From Campylobacter concisus (GTDB lineage Bacteria > Campylobacterota > Campylobacteria > Campylobacterales > Campylobacteraceae), in contig NZ_PIQX01000004.1 of assembly GCF_003049085.1 (NCBI RefSeq), forward strand, positions 186,001 through 250,000: DNA of 64,000 nt, in the 5' to 3' direction. The notes below the pieces were generated by a model. It saw only the letters and a program-made list of their open reading frames with translations, was not told the origin of the DNA and did not search any database. Position numbers and translations under genes: made by a program. Numbering within the stretch: position 1 is the stretch's first letter; each line of letters starts with the position of its first letter. Of this stretch, positions 46,674 through 57,231 are shown in pieces.

Positions 46674-47249
46674 TTATACGGTTTTATCCACTTTTTTATT
46701 TGCGACTTTTTCTAAAATTTCAAATATGCTTTCGCCATTATCGAATTCAGTTTTTATAAATTTGTAAAATTCTTTAAATTTCTCATCGGCTTGCATATCA
46801 TAAGTTTTAAATTTCTTAGTTACTTGCATAGGTTTAAAGGCTTCTTGTTTTTGCGTGTCAGTTTGATTGTTTTGTTCTTCATGATCGTTTTTTTGATCCA
46901 TTAGCCCATAGTCACCAACCTCTTGTGGCATACTCCTATTTATAACTTTAGAATATCTCTCAATAAATTCATCTACACTTATATTAGACGACTCGAGAAG
47001 CTCACGACCCTCATTACTAAAAGACACACCAAATCTTTCTAAAGTTCGACGTATCTTTTGTCCTTCTAGATCATTATCTGACGTTTTGCCCCAGATGGTT
47101 TGTTTATCATCATTGTAGGATTTAAAAGCTCCAGTAAAGTTTGTGCTATTACCCATCACTTTCTTATAATTAACTCTACTCGCAAATTCTTTTCCTTCAA
47201 ATAGTGAATTGTTATTTAGATTTGGCGAATAGGTTATATTATTAAGCAT
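46674..47249 (-). CDS. Unrecognised protein with the FKPMQV-KK motif (cluster member 4)
   Basis: 191 residues. Its C-terminal part has FKPMQVTKKFKTYDMQADEKF, shared with 45819-46610, but its N-terminus differs. Central segment ISVDEFIERYSKV resembles LSIDEFKTLFAKA of the other protein. It is transcribed toward it. The 245-bp gap after 47249 holds no gene that I can see. Confidence 0.55.
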   Translation of the reverse strand: MLNNITYSPNLNNNSLFEGKEFASRVNYKKVMGNSTNFTGAFKSYNDDKQTIWGKTSDNDLEGQKIRRTLERFGVSFSNEGRELLESSNISVDEFIERYSKVINRSMPQEVGDYGLMDQKNDHEEQNNQTDTQKQEAFKPMQVTKKFKTYDMQADEKFKEFYKFIKTEFDNGESIFEILEKVANKKVDKTV

Positions 47250-47494
47250 TGTTAAGGTCTCGCTTTATTTAGATATTCCAGCATCTCTTTCGTAGGTTTT
47301 AATTCTTTTTTATGGTATTAATTTGCATTAGAGCATCTTGCTACCACCTATCCAGCAATGCTGTTTTATACACTAACACACATTCAGCTAAAGAATATAA
47401 ATTCAACCTACTTGGGTTTAATGCTTTTATGGGCTAGAGTATAATCAATAACTAAATCGACCTTTTAGCGATTTAGTTTATATATGATTTATCT

Positions 47495-48463
47495 CTACAC
47501 AAAAGTCTTACTGATAGCGCTTATCCTCTCACTCCAAGAATTTGCTAGAGAATTTATATCCTCGCTAGTTGGTTTAAATTTCTCATATTCGTTTGAGGTA
47601 ACACTTTCTGCGTTAATGTTCTTTGATCTTGCATACATTAAAAGGGTTAGCTCTTTAAGCCTTTCTTTTATGAGTGCTTTTATACTCTCACTATCTTTAC
47701 CCACTTTTTCAAAATCCACAAAATACTCTTTATGCTCTCCAGTGCTTGAGATATCATTTAAGGCAGCGCTACTTAGCTTAGTCTTTGCACTATCACTAGG
47801 TAGTGGTCTAGAGCTGCGCAAAAATCCCATGAAAAGAGCCTCTTTACTGTAACCTTCATCTACTTGATATACCGACATATCAGGGTTAAAGCTAAACTCA
47901 TCACCTGCTTCGCTCATCGTAAAATCAACCTCTTTTACTATGAGCCTAACGCCTGCACTTGAAAGCTCTTTGCTAAGAGATTTAGCGCTATTTAGCTCAT
48001 CAGTGCTAGAGTAGATATTTGAGATAGTAGAGTTTGATAGATCTTTTAGCAAATGTCCTTTGGCATCATAGCGAGTGCCTTTTGTACTGTAGCCTTTTGG
48101 TAGTTTGCCTATATCTGCAAGGGTGTAGCTCTTTTTATCATCACCTAAAGCAGAGGTCATTTGATCAAATAGTCTGTAGTAGTGCTTTATGGTGTCAGCC
48201 ATATCGATATTATCAAAGATCTTTATCTGCTCGTCTTTGCTCTTGATGCGGTTTAACACATGGTTGCGCTCGGCAAATCTACTAAGCTCATCAAGTGTGC
48301 TTTTGTGGATTTTAAAGTCCTGCGGTAAGCTGGCTGCTTTATTAAAATCAGCTCCCATAAAGCCAGCCTTATCTACTGTGTAGCCATAAGCTTGAAGCTC
48401 ATTAAAATTTAAAGAGATAAGGCTATTTTGTGAAGAAGTGGTATAAGTAAATTTAGCTGGTTC
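47495..48463 (-). pseudogene. Paralogue family member 5, 3' part (cut by the nested element)
   Basis: Continues in frame from the 5' part at 56144-56263. The intact gene would encode about 360 residues. This part holds the family block GYTVDKAGFMGADFNKAAS, LPQDFKIHKSTLDEL. The present frame opens with codons from the inserted DNA (from 48490) before reaching EPAKFTYTTSSQ. It is closest to 41524-42675. Confidence 0.8.
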
Positions 48464-48540
48464 TTGGAGTAATAGAATTAAGGAGAACACTTAATCACTA
48501 TATTAGTGAAATATGTACTTCTTAATTCTTTTTTATTTAA

Positions 48541-50412
<1,872 letters not shown>

Positions 50413-50414
50413 AG

Positions 50415-51596
50415 TTAGTCAATCTCTTTTTTAGTACAGGTATCAAGTATATCAATTATGTTATTTGCAATTGCATGGATAACAGTAACGGCAACAGAAT
50501 TACCAAACTGTTTGTAACTTTGAGTATCACTTACAGGAATGATATAGTTTTCGGGGAAGCCTTGAAGTCTTGCAGCTTCACGAGGTGTTAGTTTTCGTGG
50601 ATTTTTTCCTTTTTGCTCAATAAGTATTTCACTCCCGTCTTTATAATATCTTGCAGATAATGTATTTGTATAAGGACTGTTTTCATTGAACAATGTGTAA
50701 CCAAATCCATTTCCCTTTATTTTATGTTCTTTCTTTCGTCGTTGATGACCTTGCCAAAGTGCATTTGAAATGGTGTATTTAGTATCAACATTTTGCTCTA
50801 AAATATTTCCCACAGAAACATCTGGGCAGGGAGGAATTGGAAAAGAAAAATCTTTATAGTTATCTATTTTATCCTTATCAAATCCAACAATGTAAATACG
50901 CTCTCTATTTTGTGGAACACCGAAGTCTTTTGCTTTAAGTATAATAGAATGAACATCGTAGTTTAAATCCTTTAATGTTTTTTCTATTGTTTTATAGGTA
51001 CGACCTTTATCGTGAGATTTTAGGTTTTTGACATTTTCAAGAAGAAATGCCTTAGGTCGTTTCTCTTTAATAATTCTTGCAATTTCAAAAAATAATGTTC
51101 CACGAGTATCTTCAAAACCAAGCTTTTTACCGGCTTGACTAAATGCTTGACAAGGAAAACCACCGACAATAATATCATGATTAGGAATATCTTTTTCAGA
51201 TATTTTTGTAATATCTCCAAAAGGAGTTTCACCAAAATTTGCCTTATATGTTTTTACTGCAAATTTATCAATTTCACTACTGAATACGACATTTGTTTTA
51301 CCTGTTTGGTAAAATCCAAGCCTTGTACCACCAATTCCGGCAAATAAATCAATGATTTTATAGGGGGCATTTTCATTATTGGGGAAAGGTACTTTTTCAG
51401 GAAATGATAAAATATGTTTCAGCTCAATGGACGATGGCTGACTTTCTCCATTTTCCCATCTGCGAATTGTCCTATCTCCGAATTTGGACATACCAACAGC
51501 ATCAGCTAATTCTTTTTGAGTCATTTGTAATCTGATACGCTTATTTTTTATTAAAATAGCAGGGGAATTATCTATGATTTGTGGTATAATATTCAT
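50415..51596 (-). CDS. DNA cytosine-5 methyltransferase with N-terminal HTH (M.SsoII-like)
   Basis: 393 residues from ATG at 51596, chosen because AGGAG lies 7 bases upstream. A longer frame to 51683 has no SD. Residues 24-50 are a helix-turn-helix (MTQKELADAVG). Then motif I DLFAGIGG (83-90), catalytic Cys149 in GGFPCQAFSQAG, ENV in FLLENVKNL, and QNRERIYIVGF. C5 enzymes of the EcoRII/SsoII isoschizomer group (CCNGG-type targets) carry such an HTH and repress their own gene. Divergent from the endonuclease gene across a 102-bp gap holding an operator-like repeat. Confidence 0.9.
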   Translation of the reverse strand: MNIIPQIIDNSPAILIKNKRIRLQMTQKELADAVGMSKFGDRTIRRWENGESQPSSIELKHILSFPEKVPFPNNENAPYKIIDLFAGIGGTRLGFYQTGKTNVVFSSEIDKFAVKTYKANFGETPFGDITKISEKDIPNHDIIVGGFPCQAFSQAGKKLGFEDTRGTLFFEIARIIKEKRPKAFLLENVKNLKSHDKGRTYKTIEKTLKDLNYDVHSIILKAKDFGVPQNRERIYIVGFDKDKIDNYKDFSFPIPPCPDVSVGNILEQNVDTKYTISNALWQGHQRRKKEHKIKGNGFGYTLFNENSPYTNTLSARYYKDGSEILIEQKGKNPRKLTPREAARLQGFPENYIIPVSDTQSYKQFGNSVAVTVIHAIANNIIDILDTCTKKEID

Positions 51597-51626
51597 ATAT
51601 ATTCTCCTTTTTATATATGTTATTTC

Positions 51627-51643
51627 AAGGACTAACTGTCCTT
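51627..51643. promoter_or_regulatory. Operator-like inverted repeat between methyltransferase and endonuclease genes
   Basis: AAGGAC-TAACT-GTCCTT, a perfect 6-bp inverted repeat with a 5-base spacer. SsoII-type methyltransferases bind a GGAC...GTCC inverted repeat in the shared promoter region to repress the methylase and activate the nuclease. Position and sequence fit. Confidence 0.65.
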
Positions 51644-51698
51644 TATTTGACACTATTGTACCATATAGAAGAAAATTTTTCAAGAAAGGAAAAGAGTT

Positions 51699-52616
51699 AT
51701 GGCAAATATTTCTCTTGATGAATATAAAAACTTAGTTAAAGAAAAAAGGAAAGAAGGCTTTAAACAGCCTTATGACTTAGTTTATGATAATTTTATTACA
51801 TTAGGATACGACAAAGTCCCTAAAGAATTCTTTTTAAGTAATGCAAGTGAAGTTGTTGAAAAACTTAGAAATAGCTGTTGGAGTGAATTTCAGCCATTAG
51901 AAAAAGACTTTACTTCAAAAATGCTAAAAGAGTTAGTTGATGATGAGTATATCAAAACTCTTACACCAATAGAGGCAATTACTTGGTTTGTGGAAGAATT
52001 TCCGGAACATATATATGCTTTGACTTTGTCAAATACTCAAAGTAGGAGGAGTAGAGCAGGTAAAGAATTTGAAAGTATTATAGAACTCATTTTGATTGGT
52101 GCAGGGATTCCACTTGACAGTCAAGGTAATATAGGTAAACAAGAGTTTGTCAATAAAGGTCTTGGTAAATTGGTAGATTTAGTTTCTCCGGGTGTTTTAG
52201 AATACATTGTAAATAAGAGAAATACTGTCTTAATTAGTGCAAAAACCACATTAAGAGAAAGATGGCAAGAAGTACCTGAAGAAATGGGAAGAACAGGTGC
52301 AAGAGAAATGTTTTTAGCAACTCTTGATACTTCTATTAGCTCTGATGTATTGAACACTCTATATGAGGCTAATATACAAGTTACAACAACAAAAAATATA
52401 AAAGAAACATATTATTCCGATAATGAAAGGGTATTAACCTTTGAAAAGTTGGTTGAAATATGTTTAGACAATGTTTCTCATTGGAAAAATTTCAACTACA
52501 CAGTAGAACAAAATGAGCAAATGATAGAGCTTATCACTAAGCAAATTGAAAAACACCAAAATCATAAATTTGTAGAAGAATATTATGATGAGAGATTAAA
52601 AAACATAAAGAAGTAG
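51699..52616 (+). CDS. Type II restriction endonuclease, EcoRII C-terminal/PspGI-like
   Basis: 305 residues. The core has E123/E125 in AGKEFESIIE, D160 in LVDLVSPG and SAK182 in LISAKTTLRERWQEVPEEM, the PD-(D/E)XK arrangement and the KTTLRERW signature of the EcoRII/PspGI/SsoII group. The N-terminal effector domain of EcoRII is absent. AAGGAAAAG precedes the ATG. It is paired with the divergent C5 methyltransferase, probably at a CC-N/W-GG site. Intact. Confidence 0.85.
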   Translation: MANISLDEYKNLVKEKRKEGFKQPYDLVYDNFITLGYDKVPKEFFLSNASEVVEKLRNSCWSEFQPLEKDFTSKMLKELVDDEYIKTLTPIEAITWFVEEFPEHIYALTLSNTQSRRSRAGKEFESIIELILIGAGIPLDSQGNIGKQEFVNKGLGKLVDLVSPGVLEYIVNKRNTVLISAKTTLRERWQEVPEEMGRTGAREMFLATLDTSISSDVLNTLYEANIQVTTTKNIKETYYSDNERVLTFEKLVEICLDNVSHWKNFNYTVEQNEQMIELITKQIEKHQNHKFVEEYYDERLKNIKK

Positions 52617-52693
52617 ACAAATTAGAATTTGTCGGTATATCATTAAATCGCATTTTTTCGATTAAACTATGGAATACAAAGGAGCAAATAATC

Positions 52694-53047
52694 ATGAGCG
52701 AACAGAGAATCTATTGCATGGACCTTGTAAAAAAAGAGGATCCGGAAAAGGCTGTCAGAACACCGTTTTATCAGACAGAATCTACAGGCGGATCGGTCTG
52801 GGTTATCAAACCCGGTCAGACATTGCAAAAGCACTATCACCACAATTCCGACGATATATGGATCGTCCTTCAGGGAGAGGGAATATTCTACCCCCAGCCT
52901 AATGAAGAGGTTCCATTCAAGAAAGGCCATGTCATAGTATCGAAGAAAGACTCCTGCCACGGAGCAAAAAATACTGGAGATGAGGATATCATCTTTGTAA
53001 GTATAGTAGCACCTGTCCCTTCCGACTATGATCCTATAAACGAGTGA
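52694..53047 (+). CDS. Single-domain cupin protein
   Basis: 117 residues. One cupin barrel with motif 1 H-x-H-x(n)-E-like residues in LQKHYHHNSDDIWIVLQGEG and motif 2 in KKGHVIVSKKDSCHGAKNTG (the last His kept). Likely a small-molecule or metal-binding protein. AAAGGAG precedes the ATG. Richer in G/C than its neighbours, so possibly a separate acquisition by the element. Function unknown. Confidence 0.75.
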   Translation: MSEQRIYCMDLVKKEDPEKAVRTPFYQTESTGGSVWVIKPGQTLQKHYHHNSDDIWIVLQGEGIFYPQPNEEVPFKKGHVIVSKKDSCHGAKNTGDEDIIFVSIVAPVPSDYDPINE

Positions 53048-53163
53048 CAGGAAAATAAAATTCCCGTTTGACAAAGGATTGTGATTATACTTGAGAAAGA
53101 AAAATGTTTATATAACATTGGGATACATAGCTGTATATCTGGTGATATATTGGTGAGAGCAAC

Positions 53164-53370
53164 TTGATTGGTTGGCTATTTACTAATATTTCAACTGGTG
53201 AGCATAGTTATTTATATGGTTGGTTGCTCAGTAGTAATCTGTTTTGGTATGCACTTGCGATTTCTGCGCTTCCTTCTCTTTGGGGTAAGTTTAAGTTTTC
53301 GGCTGTTACTACGGCGGGATTTATTGTAGGTATTGTAGCAGGCATAATCGTTGAGAAATACAAGAAGTAA
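53164..53370 (+). CDS. Small membrane protein (unknown)
   Basis: 68 residues from a TTG, with GGTGAGAG about 10 bases upstream. Two hydrophobic helices (LFWYALAISALPSLWG and AVTTAGFIVGIVAGIIV) and a basic tail EKYKK. Start choice is weak. No function can be given. Confidence 0.45.
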   Translation: MIGWLFTNISTGEHSYLYGWLLSSNLFWYALAISALPSLWGKFKFSAVTTAGFIVGIVAGIIVEKYKK

Positions 53371-53475
53371 GTCAAATTTCAGTTTGTCGAGCTGAATAAT
53401 ACAGATTCAAGACGATAGAAAGTAAAACATCTATCGTCTTTTCTTATGAAAAAAACTTGAAAGGAGATGAAATTT

Positions 53476-53737
53476 ATGGACAATAAAAACAGAATTAGAA
53501 AAAGTAAAAGAAAAGATTGAAAGCAAGTAAGAAGAAAAAAAATATGAAAAGAAACTATCTCAGCTTAAAAATCAGGAAAAGAAAATCAGAAAGCAAACGA
53601 GCCTTGAAGAAAGAAAAAAGCGAAACCATAGATTGATAGAGCGAGGAGCAATCTTAGAAAGTTTAATTGAGGGAGCAAGCGAGAAAAGTAATGAAGAAAT
53701 AAAGGCTATTTTGCAAAGAGCATTTCAAAAAGACTAA
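53476..53737 (+). pseudogene. DUF3847-like mobilisation-associated coiled-coil protein, broken
   Basis: ATG after AAGGAG at 53476 leads to a stop within 15 codons. In another frame a natural product reads KTELEKVKEKIESK, then TAA, then EEKKYEKKLSQLKNQEKK... and RLIERGAILESLIEG to a stop at 53735-53737. One frameshift near the start and one nonsense codon are needed. Proteins like this accompany relaxase genes in Firmicutes mobilisable elements. Confidence 0.55.
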
Positions 53738-53741
53738 GAAA

Positions 53742-53817
53742 CGCAAGGACATAGTATAATTGTAATTCCCTTAGATTTTCTAAGGGCGCAATTATACACC
53801 CTTTAGGTGTCCTTGCG
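53742..53817. other. Nested inverted repeats, candidate oriT of the Firmicutes element
   Basis: Outer arms CGCAAGGACA (53742-53751) and TGTCCTTGCG (53808-53817) enclose TATAATTG...CCCTTAGA (53755-53775) and TCTAAGGG..CAATTATA (53779-53796). All arms pair, giving one long extruded structure. It follows the DUF3847-like pseudogene, the usual place of a relaxase and its oriT in these elements, but no relaxase gene follows. Confidence 0.5.
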
Positions 53818-54266
53818 ACCTGCGGTGCTTTTACCCTTGCGGGGAGCAAAGAAAAAAGCCGAAGCATTTTTCCGTATTAAAGGCAAAAGACAACTGAATA
53901 TAATTCATTCGCTTTTTTATCATCAAGGGTAAAGCACATTCACTATCGCTCACCCTTGACAATAAAAATTTGAAACAGATAGCTTACATTAAGCCGACAT
54001 ACTGAAACAACAAAAGTCGGCTTTTTCTATTGTACTGTTTCAAAACGCTCATTCAGTTTATAGAAAAGCAAAAGTATTTTTAAGACCGACATCTAAAACA
54101 ACAAAAGAAAAATAAGAAGATGACAAATGCCACATTCCCAAAATGGGAGTGTACCTAAATCAAAGACAGTACTAATCAAAGGGGGTAGTGAAACACGACT
54201 TCCTTAAAAGATAAAAGGAGTAACGATTTGTTGCTACATTTTCATAACAAAAGATAGGAGAGAAAA
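53818..54266. other. Noncoding stretch inside the Firmicutes element
   Basis: About 450 bp without a gene. I see fragments of short palindromes (AAAGCCGAAGC, AAGCCGACATACTGAAAC / AAGTCGGCTT) that probably remain from deleted mobilisation genes. Nothing else is recognisable. Confidence 0.4.
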
Positions 54267-54930
54267 ATGGCAGATAAAAGGATGTTTTCAATAAAGATAG
54301 TGGATAGCGACTTATTTTTGGATATGCCATTAAGTAGCCAATGCCTGTATTTTCATCTATCTATGAGGGCAGATGATGATGACTTAAAAATTCTAATTAC
54401 AAAAGGTTTTGTAATTGTCTTTTAAAGAGGGGTTATAGTCATTACCTATTGGAAGATAAATAACTACATCAGAAATGACAGACGAAAAGAAACGATGTAT
54501 CTTGAAGAAAAGCAAAGTATAACGCAAACGGAAAATGGAGCATATATCAAGGTTGAAAATCTTGGTATACCAAATGACAACCAAGTGTCAACCGTTTGTC
54601 CGCATAGTATAGTTAAGGGTAGATTAGATAAGAGGAGAATAGAACAGGTTGCCCCAGTGTCCCTTTATGGAGAGTATCAAAATATTCATTTAACCGATGA
54701 AAAATACCAAAATCTAAAAGATAGGCTGAAAGGTCATACAGATACAATGACTGAAAAGCTATTAAGATATATCAAAAGTAAAGGCACAGACTACAAAGAC
54801 CACTATGTAACAATCCTTAATTGGTATGAATTGGTATGAACAGGATAAAGAAAAGCTATCACAGAAAAATAATCAAAATAAAAGCCATAGAACCTATTCA
54901 ACCAACTATGAAGACAGCGACAGCCTATAA
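54267..54930 (+). pseudogene. Phage-type replisome organiser N-terminal domain protein, broken
   Basis: ATG with ATAGGAGAG upstream. MADKRMFSIKIVDSDLF, then LSSQCLYFHLSMRADDD is the typical N-terminus of Firmicutes replication initiator proteins. About 20 residues after RADDD appear deleted. TAA at 54423-54425 interrupts the same frame, which continues GVIVITYWKINNYIRNDRR. A perfect 10-bp tandem duplication (TTGGTATGAA at 54821-54840) shifts the frame near the end. Without it the protein would end QDKEKLSQKNNQ...DSDSL at 54930. Confidence 0.65.
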
Positions 54931-55040
54931 AAGGTGTTTTTAAGGGTTTAATCATAAAAGAGGTGTCAGACTATGGTTAAGATAAAAATAAGCCTTAAAA
55001 ACGCATTATAGAGCCTGATGTAGAAAAGGAGACTAAAATT

Positions 55041-55875
55041 ATGAATGATAAAGAAAATATGATTACTACAAAAATTCAAGGGACAGATTTTATCTACAAC
55101 AAAGATACTCACTATGAAGAAGACGGACATATCTATTGCAAGATTTGTAATGAAAGAATAGACGGTAAGGTAATTCCGATGTTGGATAAGCCTATGATTA
55201 TCAGAACGGCTTGTAAATGTGATAGAGATAGAGCTGAACAAGAAAAAACTGTTAAAACAAGATAGGTTGAGACAAAGCTGCTTTATATCCAAAAATCAAA
55301 TAGCCTACACCTTTAAAAATGCCGATGAAGATACAGATAAGGAAATCATCAAAAAAGCAAAGAACTATGTAAAACATTTTGAAGAAATGAGAAAAGATAA
55401 TGTTGGACTGTTACTTTACGGAAATGTAGGAAGTGGCAAGACCTATGTAGCTTGTGCTATTGCCAACGCTATAATTACAGAATATAGCCATACAGTAAAA
55501 ATGAGGAACTTTGCACAGATATTAAACGACTTACAAAAAGGCGGCTTTAATCTTGATAGAAACGAATATATCGAATAGATAACAAGCCCTACCCTACTAA
55601 TTCTTGATGATTTTGGAATAGAGAGAAATACAGAATATGCCTTAGAGCAAATTTACAATGTAATCAATGCAAGATACCTAAAGGCAAGACCAACCATTAT
55701 AACTACTAACCTTAATTTCAAAGATATAGAAAAAGAACAGGAAGATATAATGCTTGGCAGGATTTATTCAAGGATAATCGAGATGTGTTTACCTCTTAGG
55801 ATAACGGGACTTGATAGAAGAAAAATACAGAGCAAAGAAAAGCTGAAGAAAGCACAAAACTTAATAGATGAATGA
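55041..55875 (+). pseudogene. DnaC/IstB-like helicase loader, broken by a frameshift and a stop
   Basis: N-terminal zinc-finger-like part (YCKICNERIDGK..., TACKCDRDRAEQEK), then an AAA+ core: Walker A LYGNVGSGKTYVA, Walker B LLILDDFGIERNTE and TIITTNL sensor. The frame shifts in the A6 run near 55243-55248 and TAG at 55576-55578 cuts the Walker A part from the Walker B part. All pieces lie in order and would give about 277 residues. It would load the replicative helicase onto the element's origin. Confidence 0.7.
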
Positions 55876-55936
55876 GAGCGATTGGAAAAGTAAAAAATTC
55901 TAATCGCTTTTTAATTGCAAGAAAAGGAATGATGAT

Positions 55937-56110
55937 ATGCAAAAAAATAATACAGAAACAAAAACAATAAAGAAGATTGGAAAAACTACCTATGAAGTTG
56001 TTGTACATTTTAATAAAAATACTACTGAAACAATGCAAGACAAATTGAAACGCATAATGCTTAGAGAAATTGAGAGTGAAAAACATCAAAAAAATGATAA
56101 AAATGATTAG
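55937..56110 (+). CDS. TnpW-like transposon-encoded small protein
   Basis: 57 residues. KKIGKTTYEVVVHFNKNTTETMQDKLKRIM resembles TnpW proteins found at the end of Tn4451-type elements. AAGGAATG precedes the ATG. Function in these elements is unknown. It ends 33 bp from the element boundary. Confidence 0.65.
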   Translation: MQKNNTETKTIKKIGKTTYEVVVHFNKNTTETMQDKLKRIMLREIESEKHQKNDKND

Positions 56111-56143
56111 AAAGTCCTTGACAAGTTGTTACAGGTTTGGCTC

Positions 56144-56263
56144 GCTAATCTTTTCTTTGGTCTTTTGGTTAAAAATATCACTAAAATTTGCAGACCTGCC
56201 TTGTTTGTGCTGTTGCTTAGTGTATGAATTTATATTGGTGCTTAAGATGCTAATATCATTCGT
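56144..56263 (-). pseudogene. Paralogue family member 5, 5' part (cut by the nested element)
   Basis: 40 codons read leftward from 56263: NDISILSTNINSYTKQQ and further to KTKEKIS, joining in frame through GA-A to EPAKFTYTT at 48463. AGGAGG sits 7 bases before the first codon, which is ACG, not ATG. The start was either mutated (ATG to ACG) or is a non-standard start. Confidence 0.75.
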
Positions 56264-56779
56264 GGTTTGCCTCCTAGCTTCTTGCTTTTTAAGTTTTAAT
56301 TAAAGTAACCATAAAATAATTGACTATCCAAATTTATCAGTCAAAATAAACAAGTGACAAATATGCCAATCACAAAAATTACAAAAATTTACTTTTACTA
56401 AGTCATTCTTTGGTGGGACTGATTTAATTCCAGTATGCGCCAAAATTCAATTCAGATATTAGGGCGAGCATACTCTATGTAGCTACAAAATGTTACCATT
56501 CGCAGCTCCATAGAGGCTCGCAAGGAGAGCTTGCCGCTCCCTTGACCCACGCTAAAAAATATTTTCTTTATTAAAAACGGCTATGCAGGATAGGCTATTT
56601 TTAATAAAATATTAGGTTTATTAAAGGTAACCATAAGTATAAAAAATAATTAGACTAAATGATTTTTTATGGTCCGCAAAATATATTTTAGTAGATTTTT
56701 AAAATGGCAGTGTAATAAATATAGTTTTGGAAGTAATAAATGAGATGATTATGCAATAAACTTAATAGAGTCTCTATAT
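56264..56779. other. Noncoding stretch with a hairpin, candidate remnant of a transfer origin
   Basis: About 515 bp with no gene. At 56567-56608 TTTATTAAAAACGGCTAT and ATAGGCTATTTTTAATAAA form a long hairpin with a small internal bulge. A GTAGCTAC palindrome lies near 56478. It adjoins a decayed mobilisation region, so it could include an old oriT or a terminator. Neither is proved. Confidence 0.4.
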
Positions 56780-56868
56780 TTAAAACATATCTAAGCTTTG
56801 AGTCTTTTCATTGCATACATCACCCATATGGTGATTTATGCTGGCTTTCTGGGTGTATTCACGCTCCT

Positions 56869-57228
56869 CTATAAATTCTCTACATATTCTTGCAGCCTCT
56901 TGTACTCTATCTGTAAGCTCTCGTATTCTTCTCTCAAATTTTGGAATTCTCTTTCTGAATTTTCTAATTTTTCTTTCAAACGAGATATTGAACTCTCGTA
57001 CATATCTCTTTGTTGTTGCAAAGATTCCGTTAAGGCGTCGTTGCAATCTTTGTTCAAGCTCTTGACTTTCTTTGTTAGCTCTGTCACATCTGTTCGTAGT
57101 ATCACAAGCTCCTTCTCGCAGTCTTGTTGCAAATTCATTATTTCTAATTCGTGCTTGCTCCTTTCGTCCTCGATCGTCTTCGTCAAGCGCTCGTTCTCTT
57201 CTAGTAATGCTTTCTCTAATACTGTCAT
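56869..57228 (-). CDS. Coiled-coil protein of the mobilisation region
   Basis: 119 residues, almost entirely heptad-patterned (EKALLEENERLTKTIEDER to EYKRLQEYVENL). It starts 4 bp after the stop of the decayed relaxase gene. A longer reading frame in another register (56780-57370) covers the same bases, but the heptad pattern supports this one. Likely an accessory protein of mobilisation. No known family. Confidence 0.5.
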   Translation of the reverse strand: MTVLEKALLEENERLTKTIEDERSKHELEIMNLQQDCEKELVILRTDVTELTKKVKSLNKDCNDALTESLQQQRDMYESSISRLKEKLENSEREFQNLREEYESLQIEYKRLQEYVENL

Positions 57229-57231
57229 CCT

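Noticed and set aside
52669-52902. Alternative 77-residue frame over the cupin start
   Set aside because: It lacks cupin motifs, and the overlapping frame at 52694 has both motifs and a proper SD.
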